From positions 1-13,687 of the forward strand of contig WTJO01000119.1 in NCBI GenBank assembly GCA_011524805.1: DNA of 13,687 bases, given 5' to 3'. The DNA is from Alphaproteobacteria bacterium (lineage in GTDB: Bacteria; Pseudomonadota; Alphaproteobacteria; Puniceispirillales; Puniceispirillaceae). The notes below the pieces were generated by a model. That model saw nothing but the letters and a program-made list of their open reading frames with translations, was not told the DNA's origin and did not search any database. Position 1 is the stretch's first letter, and each line of letters begins with the position of its first letter. Made by a program: the position numbers and the translations under genes. Positions 7,538 through 13,687 of the stretch are shown here, one piece after another.

Positions 7538-8722
7538 ATGGCAAATTCACACTATAAAGCAGGCAGACATTTTCTGCAGATCCCCGGCCCTACTAATGTA
7601 CCAGACCGCGTATTGCGGGCAATGGATTATCCGACAATCGATCATAGAGGGCCTGACTTTGCCAAAATTGGCGCCGCCTGTCTGGCAGGCATCAAGACGA
7701 TTTTCAAAACAGATAGCCATGTTGTGATTTATCCGGCCTCAGGTACAGGCGCGTGGGAAGCAGCACTTGTCAATCTGCTAAATGAGGGCGACAAGGTACT
7801 GATGGTCGAAACAGGGCATTTTGCCTCGTTGTGGCACAAGATGGCCTCACGACTTGGACTGGAGACAGAATTTCTGGAAACAGACTGGCGCCGCGGGGCA
7901 GACCCCTCTGCTGTTGAAGACCGCCTAAGAGCAGATACAGAACAGCAGATCAAGGCAGTATGTGTTGTGCATAATGAAACCTCGACAGGCTCAACCACCC
8001 GTATTGACGATATCAGAAAAGCAATAGATGCCGCCGGTCATGATGCCTATTTTATGGTCGACACTATCTCGTCTCTTGCCTCGATTGATTATCGCCATGA
8101 TGAATGGGGAGTGGATGTAACCGTATCAGGCTCGCAAAAAGGGCTGATGCTGCCACCCGGGCTGTCATTTAACGCGCTGTCTGAGCGGGCTATTGACGCA
8201 TCAAAGACAGCTGGTATGCGCAGATCATATTGGGACTGGCAGGAACAGATTGCGGCCAACGCTTCGGGCGCCTTTCCCTATACGCCTGCAACCAATCTGC
8301 TATATGGGCTGGATGAGGCAATTACCATGCTTCATGAAGAAGGGCTGGATAATGTGTTTGCACGTCATGATCGCCATGCAGAAGCCACACGCCGTGCGGT
8401 TCAGCAATGGGGACTGGAAGTGCTGTGTCAGGAACCAATAAATTATTCAAGCTCGCTTACGGCCGTGCTGTTGCCAGATGGGCATAATGCAGATGACTTT
8501 AGAGCCACCGTGCTAGACAATTTTGATATGTCGCTTGGTAACGGGCTGTCAAAGCTGGCTGGCAAAGTGTTCAGGATTGGCCATCTGGGCGATTTTAATG
8601 ATCTGATGCTGATGGGCACGCTTAGCGGTGTCGAAATGGGGCTGAAGCTGGCAGATATACCGCACCAGACAGGCGGTGTTGCGACCGCAATGGCCTATCT
8701 ATCTGATACTGCTGACAGCTAG
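7538..8722 (+). CDS. Class V aminotransferase, serine-glyoxylate aminotransferase-like
   Basis: A 394-residue PLP enzyme, the usual length for bacterial serine-glyoxylate aminotransferases. It opens with the family signature FLQIPGPTNVP (12-22). The substrate/PLP loop ASGTGAWEAA is at 67-76, the ring-stacking HNETSTG at 145-151 and the PLP-nitrogen aspartate in VDTISS (174-179). The Schiff-base lysine is Lys201 in GSQKGLMLPPG, and the carboxylate-binding arginine is Arg346 in FRIGHLGDFN. The family transfers an amino group to glyoxylate from serine, alanine or aspartate. The same fold includes BhcA (aspartate:glyoxylate aminotransferase of the beta-hydroxyaspartate cycle) and ureidoglycine aminotransferases, so the donor is not fixed by sequence; no other Bhc gene is visible. 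It is the first gene of a four-gene operon. The ribosome site ahead of the ATG is poor (CAGAG). Confidence 0.85.
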   Translation: MANSHYKAGRHFLQIPGPTNVPDRVLRAMDYPTIDHRGPDFAKIGAACLAGIKTIFKTDSHVVIYPASGTGAWEAALVNLLNEGDKVLMVETGHFASLWHKMASRLGLETEFLETDWRRGADPSAVEDRLRADTEQQIKAVCVVHNETSTGSTTRIDDIRKAIDAAGHDAYFMVDTISSLASIDYRHDEWGVDVTVSGSQKGLMLPPGLSFNALSERAIDASKTAGMRRSYWDWQEQIAANASGAFPYTPATNLLYGLDEAITMLHEEGLDNVFARHDRHAEATRRAVQQWGLEVLCQEPINYSSSLTAVLLPDGHNADDFRATVLDNFDMSLGNGLSKLAGKVFRIGHLGDFNDLMLMGTLSGVEMGLKLADIPHQTGGVATAMAYLSDTADS

Positions 8723-8739
8723 GCAATTCTTGTAAAATA

Positions 8740-8743
8740 AAGG
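8740..8743 (+). promoter_or_regulatory. Ribosome binding site deciding the start of the crotonase-like gene
   Basis: AAGG ends 8 bases before the ATG at 8752. The in-frame GTG at 8743 begins inside this site, so it is unlikely to be the start. Confidence 0.5.
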
Positions 8744-8751
8744 TGCAGATA

Positions 8752-9561
8752 ATGTCACAACCATCTGAAGATACAGCATCAGAAGAGCTTATCTATCGGG
8801 CTGAAAACGGGGTGGGCTATATCACCCTGAACAGGCCACACCGGCGTAATGCGCTGACCTTTGCGATGTATCGGCAGATTCAGGATATTTGCGCACGGGC
8901 TGGCACAGAAGATGACCCCGATGATCTAAAGGTGATTATTTTTGCCGGCGCAGGCGAAGATGCATTTGCAGCGGGCACAGATATATCCCAGTTCAGGACA
9001 TTCACCAAAGATGATGCGATTGACTATGAGCAGATGATAGAAGAGGTGCTGACCGAAATTGAGAATTGTAATGTGCCAACCATTGCCAGCCTGAACGGAT
9101 TTGTTACTGGTGGCGGGGCGGCAATCGCCTCATGCTGTGCTATCCGCATAGGCAGCCGGTCGGTAAGAGTTGGCGTGCCAATCGCAAAAACGCTTGGCAA
9201 TTGTCTTGCGATTGCCAATCTAAGACGCTTTATCGCGCTGGTAGGCGAAGCACGCACTGCCCATATTCTGCTTACTGCCCAGCTGATTGATGCAGACGCA
9301 GCGCTGACCGCCGGCTTTATCACCGAATTATGTGATGACAGACAGGCTGTGCATGACCGCGCCACTGAACTGGCAAATTCAATGGCACAATCAGCCCCGC
9401 TTACGCTACGGGCAACCTTGCTGGGCATCCGCAGATTACGAGAGGCTACACCTCTGCCAGATGATCATGACCTGATCACCATGTGTTTCGGTAGCGAAGA
9501 TTTCAAAGAAGGCATATCTGCATTTTTTGAAAAGCGCCCTGCGAATTGGCAAGGAAAATAG
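8752..9561 (+). CDS. Enoyl-CoA hydratase/isomerase (crotonase) family protein lacking both canonical catalytic glutamates
   Basis: 269 residues from the ATG at 8752 (the in-frame GTG at 8743 lies in the ribosome site). The crotonase fold is clear: FAAGTDISQF (72-81) supplies the first oxyanion-hole amide and NGFVTGGGAA (115-124) the second. The C-terminal SEDFKEGISAFFEKR (248-262) is the usual closing helix. The two glutamates that activate water in classical hydratases (rat Glu144 and Glu164) align with Ala124 in GGGAA and Ile144 in VGVPI. The segment VPIAKTLGNCLAIANL (142-157) matches a pattern I associate with a distinct crotonase subgroup. CoA-thioester enolate chemistry remains possible, but simple 2-enoyl-CoA hydration is unlikely. 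It lies 29 bases after the aminotransferase and 37 before the PdxA-type gene, in one operon. Confidence 0.85.
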   Translation: MSQPSEDTASEELIYRAENGVGYITLNRPHRRNALTFAMYRQIQDICARAGTEDDPDDLKVIIFAGAGEDAFAAGTDISQFRTFTKDDAIDYEQMIEEVLTEIENCNVPTIASLNGFVTGGGAAIASCCAIRIGSRSVRVGVPIAKTLGNCLAIANLRRFIALVGEARTAHILLTAQLIDADAALTAGFITELCDDRQAVHDRATELANSMAQSAPLTLRATLLGIRRLREATPLPDDHDLITMCFGSEDFKEGISAFFEKRPANWQGK

Positions 9562-9598
9562 ATACTGGATAATTAGGAAGAATAGGGATTTATCAGCT

Positions 9599-10609
9599 AT
9601 GACAAAACCAAGAATTGGCATCATTCCGGGCGATCCGGGCGGCATTGGCCCCGAGTTGATCGCAAAATTGCTGGCTGACCCGAAACATGCACAAGCCGCA
9701 GATATATTGCTGATAGGTGATGCGCATCTGTTCATGCAAGGCATGAAACAGGCTGGCACCGAATATGTTATGCGTGATTGCGCGTTCGAAGATAACCAGC
9801 CCACCTCCGACTGGACTGTCGGGGACGGGATTGCCCATTATAACACCCAGACCATCGCAGAAGATGAAGTAGAGATAGCTACTGTGTCTCTGGCAAATGG
9901 CACATCTGCCCTATCGAATTTGAATATCGCGCTTGAACTGGCAAGAGATGGGGTAATTGATGCGATTACCTTTGGCCCCTTTAACAAGGCCGCGCTGATT
10001 GAGGCCGGACTTGGCCATGAAGATGAGCTTCATTACATGGCCGAATTTTTAGGCGTTGAGCATTATATCTCGGAGCTAAACACGCTCGATGGTATCTGGA
10101 CAAGCCGCGTATCAAGCCATATCGCATTAAAAGATGTGCCAGCCTATATCGACCAGCACAGAATTACAGAAGCTGTGCATCTTATTGACACGACCCTGCG
10201 CCGTTCCGGCCTTAAGCGTCCGCGCCTGTCTGTTGCCGCGCTAAACCCGCATGCAGGGGATAATGGTAATTTTGGACGTGAAGAAATTGACGTCATCGCG
10301 CCGACCGTAGAGGCACTTCAGCATGAGCAGGTCAATGTAGACGGGCCATGGCCATCAGATACGGTGTTTTTGAAAGCAAAAGCTGGCGAGGTAGATGGTA
10401 TTATCACCATGTATCATGATCAGGGGCAGATAGCCCTCAAGCTGATGGGCTTTGACAGAGGCGTTACCGTTCAGGGCGGCATCCCATTTCCCGTTACCAC
10501 CCCTGCCCATGGCACCGCCTTCGATATTTCAGGACAGGGCAAGGCAGATGTGAAAGCCATGACAGCCGCCTTTGATATTGCCTGTAATATGGTAAGCAAC
10601 TGGCAGTAG
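9599..10609 (+). CDS. PdxA2-type NAD-dependent 4-hydroxythreonine-4-phosphate dehydrogenase family protein
   Basis: 336 residues from the ATG at 9599, which AGGGA (9584-9588) precedes by 10 bases. A longer frame from 9527 would add 24 poorly conserved residues and overlap the previous gene. The N-terminus PRIGIIPGDPGGIGPE (4-19) is the family signature. The three metal-binding histidines are His174, His218 (NPHAG) and His273 (MYHDQG); spacing of 44 and 55 matches E. coli His166/211/266. TTPAHGTAFDISGQGKAD (300-317) is typical. MYHDQGQIALKLMGF and the inserted GHEDELHYMAEF (139-150) resemble the PdxA2 branch more than housekeeping PdxA. PdxA2 enzymes oxidise and decarboxylate phosphorylated or cyclic hydroxyacids (4-phospho-D-threonate, terephthalate dihydrodiol). 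The operon setting suggests a catabolic step, though a vitamin B6 role is not excluded. Confidence 0.87.
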   Translation: MTKPRIGIIPGDPGGIGPELIAKLLADPKHAQAADILLIGDAHLFMQGMKQAGTEYVMRDCAFEDNQPTSDWTVGDGIAHYNTQTIAEDEVEIATVSLANGTSALSNLNIALELARDGVIDAITFGPFNKAALIEAGLGHEDELHYMAEFLGVEHYISELNTLDGIWTSRVSSHIALKDVPAYIDQHRITEAVHLIDTTLRRSGLKRPRLSVAALNPHAGDNGNFGREEIDVIAPTVEALQHEQVNVDGPWPSDTVFLKAKAGEVDGIITMYHDQGQIALKLMGFDRGVTVQGGIPFPVTTPAHGTAFDISGQGKADVKAMTAAFDIACNMVSNWQ

Positions 10610-10658
10610 CCAGCCCTGCATCCGGCATATCTGTCGCAAAAGCAATTGGGGGAAGAAG

Positions 10659-11792
10659 ATGAAAATCACCGCCATCAGAGCCTATGCGCTGAACATCACA
10701 GCTTCGCTTGATATCACAGCAGAGACCAAGACCGCATCTCATCAGCTATGTGTGGTTGAGATTGATACAGATGAAGGTATCACCGGTCACGGGCTAAGCT
10801 CAATCGGACCTGCCGTGCCGATAAAGGCAGCTGTGTTATCTGTGGCCGCACCTGAGCTTATGGGGGCAGACCCGCTCCGGCATGAACAAATCTGGGATAT
10901 GCTTTACTGGCAACTGGTGCCGCGCGGCCAGTCCGGTGTCGGCATGCATGCCATCGCGGCGATTGACATTGCGCTATGGGATATTAAGGGCAAATATTTT
11001 GGCCAGCCTATTTATAGGCTGCTTGGCGGCGCGCGCGAGAAATGCCCTGTCTATGCGACATTCGGATTTGGCTTTTATCGCACAGAAGAGCTGGCAGAGG
11101 CGGCACGCAACTGGCAGAAGCGCGGCTTTCACAGGCTGAAAATGACCGTCGGCAATCAGGCACTAAAACGCCGAGATGAGCCGCGTCTGCTTAGTGACGT
11201 GATTGCAGAAGATGCAGAACGTGTGAAGACAGTGCGTGATGCGGCAGGGCACGATGCTGAGCTGTTTATTGATGCAAATTGCTCTCTTGATCTGTTTCAT
11301 GCGCGTGCCCTATGCCAGATGATTGAGCCATATCATATTGAATTTTTTGAAGAGCCTATCACCCAGAATGATGTCAGGCAGATGGCCGACTTGCGCAGCC
11401 AGACCTCTATCAGGCTTGCCTGTGGCCAAAATGAAGCACAAGCCTATCGCTTTCGGGATATGCTGATCTCTGGTGCGGTAGATATTATCCAGCCAAATGT
11501 AGCGATAACGGGTGGCTTTACCCAGTGCCAGAAAATCGCCGCACTTGCCGCCAGCTTCAATATCTCTGTAGATAATGGAGGGGCATGGCCATTTGTGAAC
11601 CAGCATCTTCAGGCAGGTGTGTCGAATGGCGGGCTGGTTGAATTTCACTATAGCTCTGTTGAGGTCTGCAAACAGATATATACAGGCCTGACAGAACCAA
11701 AGGACGGCTGGCTTAAGATGACAGACAGGCCGGGGCTAGGCTTTGATCTGAACTATGATGCTCTAGGCCAGTTTGAGATTAAGCAGCCCTAG
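10659..11792 (+). CDS. Enolase-superfamily protein (mandelate racemase / muconate lactonizing group) with altered active-site residues
   Basis: 377 residues with the enolase-superfamily layout: N-terminal capping domain (1-125) and (beta/alpha)7-beta barrel (about 130-370). Metal ligands are expected at Asp206 (FIDANCS), Glu231 (FFEEP) and the residue after Gly in the third strand. There the sequence reads ACGQNEA (254-260), so Gln257 sits where Glu is normal; Glu259 might substitute. The KxK motif is Lys161-Met-Thr163, so one lysine is missing. The Asp of the usual His-Asp dyad aligns with Asn280 (IQPN), while WPFVNQH (310-316) supplies a histidine. Members abstract a proton alpha to a carboxylate (dehydratases, racemases, cycloisomerases). 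The GQNE/QPN pattern looks like a coherent subgroup, not decay, as the rest is intact. GGGGGA (10648-10653) is a good ribosome site. It ends the operon, convergent with tctA. Confidence 0.85.
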   Translation: MKITAIRAYALNITASLDITAETKTASHQLCVVEIDTDEGITGHGLSSIGPAVPIKAAVLSVAAPELMGADPLRHEQIWDMLYWQLVPRGQSGVGMHAIAAIDIALWDIKGKYFGQPIYRLLGGAREKCPVYATFGFGFYRTEELAEAARNWQKRGFHRLKMTVGNQALKRRDEPRLLSDVIAEDAERVKTVRDAAGHDAELFIDANCSLDLFHARALCQMIEPYHIEFFEEPITQNDVRQMADLRSQTSIRLACGQNEAQAYRFRDMLISGAVDIIQPNVAITGGFTQCQKIAALAASFNISVDNGGAWPFVNQHLQAGVSNGGLVEFHYSSVEVCKQIYTGLTEPKDGWLKMTDRPGLGFDLNYDALGQFEIKQP

Positions 11793-11793
11793 A

Positions 11794-13287
11794 TTATTTT
11801 TTCTGGCTATAGGCACCACGCGTTGCCAATTTGAATAGCTGCGGGCCGCATAATCCCAGAAAGGCAAGAAACAGGAAGAACACCGCCAGAGGCTGTGTGA
11901 AAATCTGCCACCATTCCCCATTGAAAATTTTTAGAGAGTTTTGAAGATTTACCTCTACCATCTTACCTAAAATCAAACCAACCGCTATCGGTGCAACAGC
12001 AAATCCGAAACGTCGAGCTAAAAAACCAATTACACCGAATATCAGCACAATCCAGATATCCAGCATTGATGAATTAAGAGCATAAGCGCCGATGACTGAC
12101 AAAGCAAAGACGATAGGCCATAAAATTGCGGCGGGGACTAATGATATTCGTGCAAAGATCTTTGCTGCGTATAGTCCCATCAGCAAAAACATTACATTAG
12201 CAACAAACATTGAACCAAATATTTGATACACGGCTGTTACCTGTTCGGTAAACAAGTAAGGACCTGGGCGCAGGCCGTGTACCATCAGCCCGACTAATAT
12301 AATAGCTGTTGTTCCGCTGCCGGGGATACCGAGCACCATTGTAGGCACCATAGCACCTCCGGTGGCTGCATTATTTGCTGACTCCGCACCAGCTATACCC
12401 TCAATTGAACCTTTTCCAAATTCCTCTTTATTTTTAGACCATCTTTTAGCTTCAGAGTACCCGATCATGGATGCAACCGTTGCACCTTCGGCTGGAAGAA
12501 TTCCAATGAAAGTGCCTATACCAGATGACCTAACAACTGTTTTCCATATTTTTTTATAGTCTGCGCGACTGGGCAACTGAACAGCTTTCATTCTTATAAA
12601 CTCAACTGCCTGATTGGCCATTTTAGACTGAACCAGCAATTCAGACATCGCAAAAAGACCAATCATCACAGGAACGAACGATAACCCTTCATACAACTCA
12701 TAATTTCCAAACATAAACCTTTCAATCGCGGTAACACGTTCAGCGCCTATAGTTGAGAGCCATACACCAAATACGCCACCAATGAGATTTTTTACAGCAC
12801 CTCCAGAACTAATGCTAGCCAACATAGATAGACCAAAAATCGTAAGAGCAAAATATTCAGGAGGCCTAAATTCATAGGCGACCCGAGCGAGTAAAGGAGC
12901 CGCGAAGCATAGAACGATAACAGAAACTATACCGCCAAAAGTCGATGCAATCACAGCTATGCCTAGAGCTCTTCCAGCTTCACCGCGTTGCGCAAGAGGG
13001 AAGCCATCAAAAGTTGTCGCTGCTGCTGCAGAGGTGCCAGGAGTATTGATCAATATTGCTGTTATCGAACCGGCAAATGTTGCAGAGACATAGATGGTAG
13101 CAAGAACAGCGATCGCGTGAACAGGGTCCATTGTTAACGTAAACGGGAGCAAAAGCGCTGCACCAGTGGTTGCCCCTAACCCTGGCAAGACACCAATTAC
13201 AATTCCGATTACCGTTGTTGCAAAAATGAGAAATAGGAGATACGGATCGAGAACCACTGAACCCAAAGCAGATAACGCTTCATACAT
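11794..13287 (-). CDS. tctA: TctA-family permease, large membrane subunit of a tripartite tricarboxylate transporter
   Basis: A 497-residue protein with about 11-12 membrane helices, the normal TctA length. The two signature regions of the internally duplicated family are present: GVLPGLGATTGAALLLPF (32-49) with NTPGTSAAAATTFDG (81-95), and GILPAEGATVASMIGY (262-277) with GAESANNAATGG and GIPGSGT (300-326). TctA forms the channel of a secondary, ion-coupled importer that takes citrate or other carboxylates from a periplasmic binding protein, TctC. AAGGAG (complement of 13296-13301) lies 8 bases before the ATG and overlaps the tctB stop, so the genes are coupled. The binding-protein gene is not in view. 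Base composition is lower in G+C (roughly 42% by eye) and codon choice richer in A/T than in the neighbouring operon. The substrate cannot be told without TctC. Confidence 0.93.
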   Translation of the reverse strand: MYEALSALGSVVLDPYLLFLIFATTVIGIVIGVLPGLGATTGAALLLPFTLTMDPVHAIAVLATIYVSATFAGSITAILINTPGTSAAAATTFDGFPLAQRGEAGRALGIAVIASTFGGIVSVIVLCFAAPLLARVAYEFRPPEYFALTIFGLSMLASISSGGAVKNLIGGVFGVWLSTIGAERVTAIERFMFGNYELYEGLSFVPVMIGLFAMSELLVQSKMANQAVEFIRMKAVQLPSRADYKKIWKTVVRSSGIGTFIGILPAEGATVASMIGYSEAKRWSKNKEEFGKGSIEGIAGAESANNAATGGAMVPTMVLGIPGSGTTAIILVGLMVHGLRPGPYLFTEQVTAVYQIFGSMFVANVMFLLMGLYAAKIFARISLVPAAILWPIVFALSVIGAYALNSSMLDIWIVLIFGVIGFLARRFGFAVAPIAVGLILGKMVEVNLQNSLKIFNGEWWQIFTQPLAVFFLFLAFLGLCGPQLFKLATRGAYSQKK

Positions 13288-13295
13288 AAGTTTAT

Positions 13296-13301
13296 CTCCT
13301 T
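13296..13301 (-). promoter_or_regulatory. Ribosome binding site of tctA inside the tctB stop
   Basis: The minus strand reads AAGGAG here, overlapping the tctB TAA (13302-13300) and ending 8 bases before the tctA ATG. This indicates coupled translation of the two transporter subunits. Confidence 0.65.
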
Positions 13302-13687
13302 ATCCGTAATACCAGTTCATTATGATGCCTCGCGGGAACCGTATTCGCAAAACATTATCAAATAAAAGAAATATAAAAAATGGAGTTAGGACAGCATTAG
13401 CTAAAGCGACAAGCAGCCGCCTCTCACCCCAAGCCAAAGACAACAAAAACATAACTACAGCGATTGCAATAAACATATCTGTAGATATTGTAAGACCATA
13501 AAAAAGAACCATCAATATCATGGACAGCCATGTTGTTGGGTTCATTTTTTCAGGTCGCTTTGGAGGATTTTTGTGAATCTGATATGCAAGAATAACAGTT
13601 AAAATTAAATTAAGTATCATTAAAAATATAGGAAACGAACGTGGCTGCATGCTATCGCCAACTGTCATTGGTGGCGATAAATCAAGC
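13300..13687 (-). CDS. tctB: TctB-family small membrane subunit of the tripartite tricarboxylate transporter, 5' end beyond the window
   Basis: About 128 residues are visible on the minus strand. The ATG at 13668 is probably internal: the frame stays open upstream (LDLSPP) to the window edge, and the sequence around that ATG, ending SMQPRSFP, resembles the conserved G-x-x-P-x-x-F-P segment that follows the first helix in TctB proteins. The first membrane helix should therefore lie off the right edge. Three helices remain (about PIFLMILNLILTVILAY; a paired block from WLSMILMVLF to FLLSLAW; VALANAVLTPFFIFLLFDNV), and the end RIRFPRGI fits the TctB C-terminus. TctB is the small partner of TctA. 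Only 12 bases separate it from tctA. Parts are very A+T-rich (for example 13561-13620). TctC probably lies upstream, outside the window. Confidence 0.8.
   Translation of the reverse strand, partial: LDLSPPMTVGDSMQPRSFPIFLMILNLILTVILAYQIHKNPPKRPEKMNPTTWLSMILMVLFYGLTISTDMFIAIAVVMFLLSLAWGERRLLVALANAVLTPFFIFLLFDNVLRIRFPRGIIMNWYYG

Noticed and set aside
9527..9598. Longer start for the PdxA-type gene at 9527
   Set aside because: It adds 24 residues without family similarity and overlaps the previous gene by 35 bases; the ATG at 9599 begins right before the conserved PRIGIIPGDP and has a ribosome site.
11786..11819. Possible terminator between the enolase-superfamily gene and tctA (GCCCTAG with CTATAGGC around a T-run)
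   Set aside because: Pairing is imperfect and the T-run falls in the loop, not after the stem.
13300..13668. Complete 122-residue TctB starting at 13668
   Set aside because: The frame continues upstream to the window edge and the family's first membrane helix would be missing, so this ATG is more likely internal.
1..13687. tRNA, rRNA, CRISPR arrays, transposases, phage or toxin-antitoxin genes
   Set aside because: Both strands were scanned for repeats, characteristic motifs and RNA folds; none was supportable. No stretch longer than 300 bases lacks a gene.

Overview
The window reads as about 13.7 kb of an alphaproteobacterium-like chromosome with intermediate G+C (about 50% by eye). It holds twelve protein-coding genes. 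Two are cut by the window edges, an MDR oxidoreductase at the left and a TctB-like subunit at the right. I see no rRNA, tRNA, CRISPR array, insertion sequence or phage gene. The gene content (serine-glyoxylate-type aminotransferase, YdiJ-like FAD/Fe-S dehydrogenase, tripartite tricarboxylate transporter, LrgAB) suits a heterotrophic, possibly marine, alphaproteobacterium. The lineage is an inference from gene content and composition, not a match to a named genome.

Layout. Positions 1-968 (minus) carry a quinone-oxidoreductase-like MDR enzyme, divergent from lrgA-lrgB (1186-2281, plus). The 217-base gap between them contains a perfect 13-base inverted repeat. Next, on plus, come a secreted FKBP-rhodanese fusion (2351-3115) and an alpha/beta hydrolase (3157-4053). 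These converge on a minus-strand pair: a 987-residue FAD/Fe-S 2-hydroxyacid dehydrogenase (4320-7283) and an 87-residue two-helix membrane protein whose GTG start directly follows the dehydrogenase stop. A 254-base divergent promoter region (7284-7537) leads to a four-gene plus-strand operon (7538-11792): class V aminotransferase, enoyl-CoA hydratase-like protein, PdxA2-type dehydrogenase and enolase-superfamily protein. It converges on tctB-tctA (13687-11794, minus), which is visibly more A+T-rich than the rest.

How the genes may work together. The operon plus the TctAB carboxylate importer looks like an uptake and catabolic cassette for an unidentified organic acid. The flavin dehydrogenase would oxidise a 2-hydroxyacid, and the aminotransferase probably uses a 2-oxoacid such as glyoxylate. 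LrgAB-type carriers are known to move small 2-hydroxy- and 2-oxo-acids (plant PLGG1 for glycolate/glycerate, Bacillus PftAB for pyruvate), so a glycolate/glyoxylate theme is plausible. Two operon proteins lack canonical catalytic residues of their superfamilies: the crotonase-like protein has neither usual glutamate, and the enolase-superfamily protein has Gln at the expected third metal-ligand position. The pathway therefore cannot be read from family names alone and is the part of the window most likely to be undescribed.
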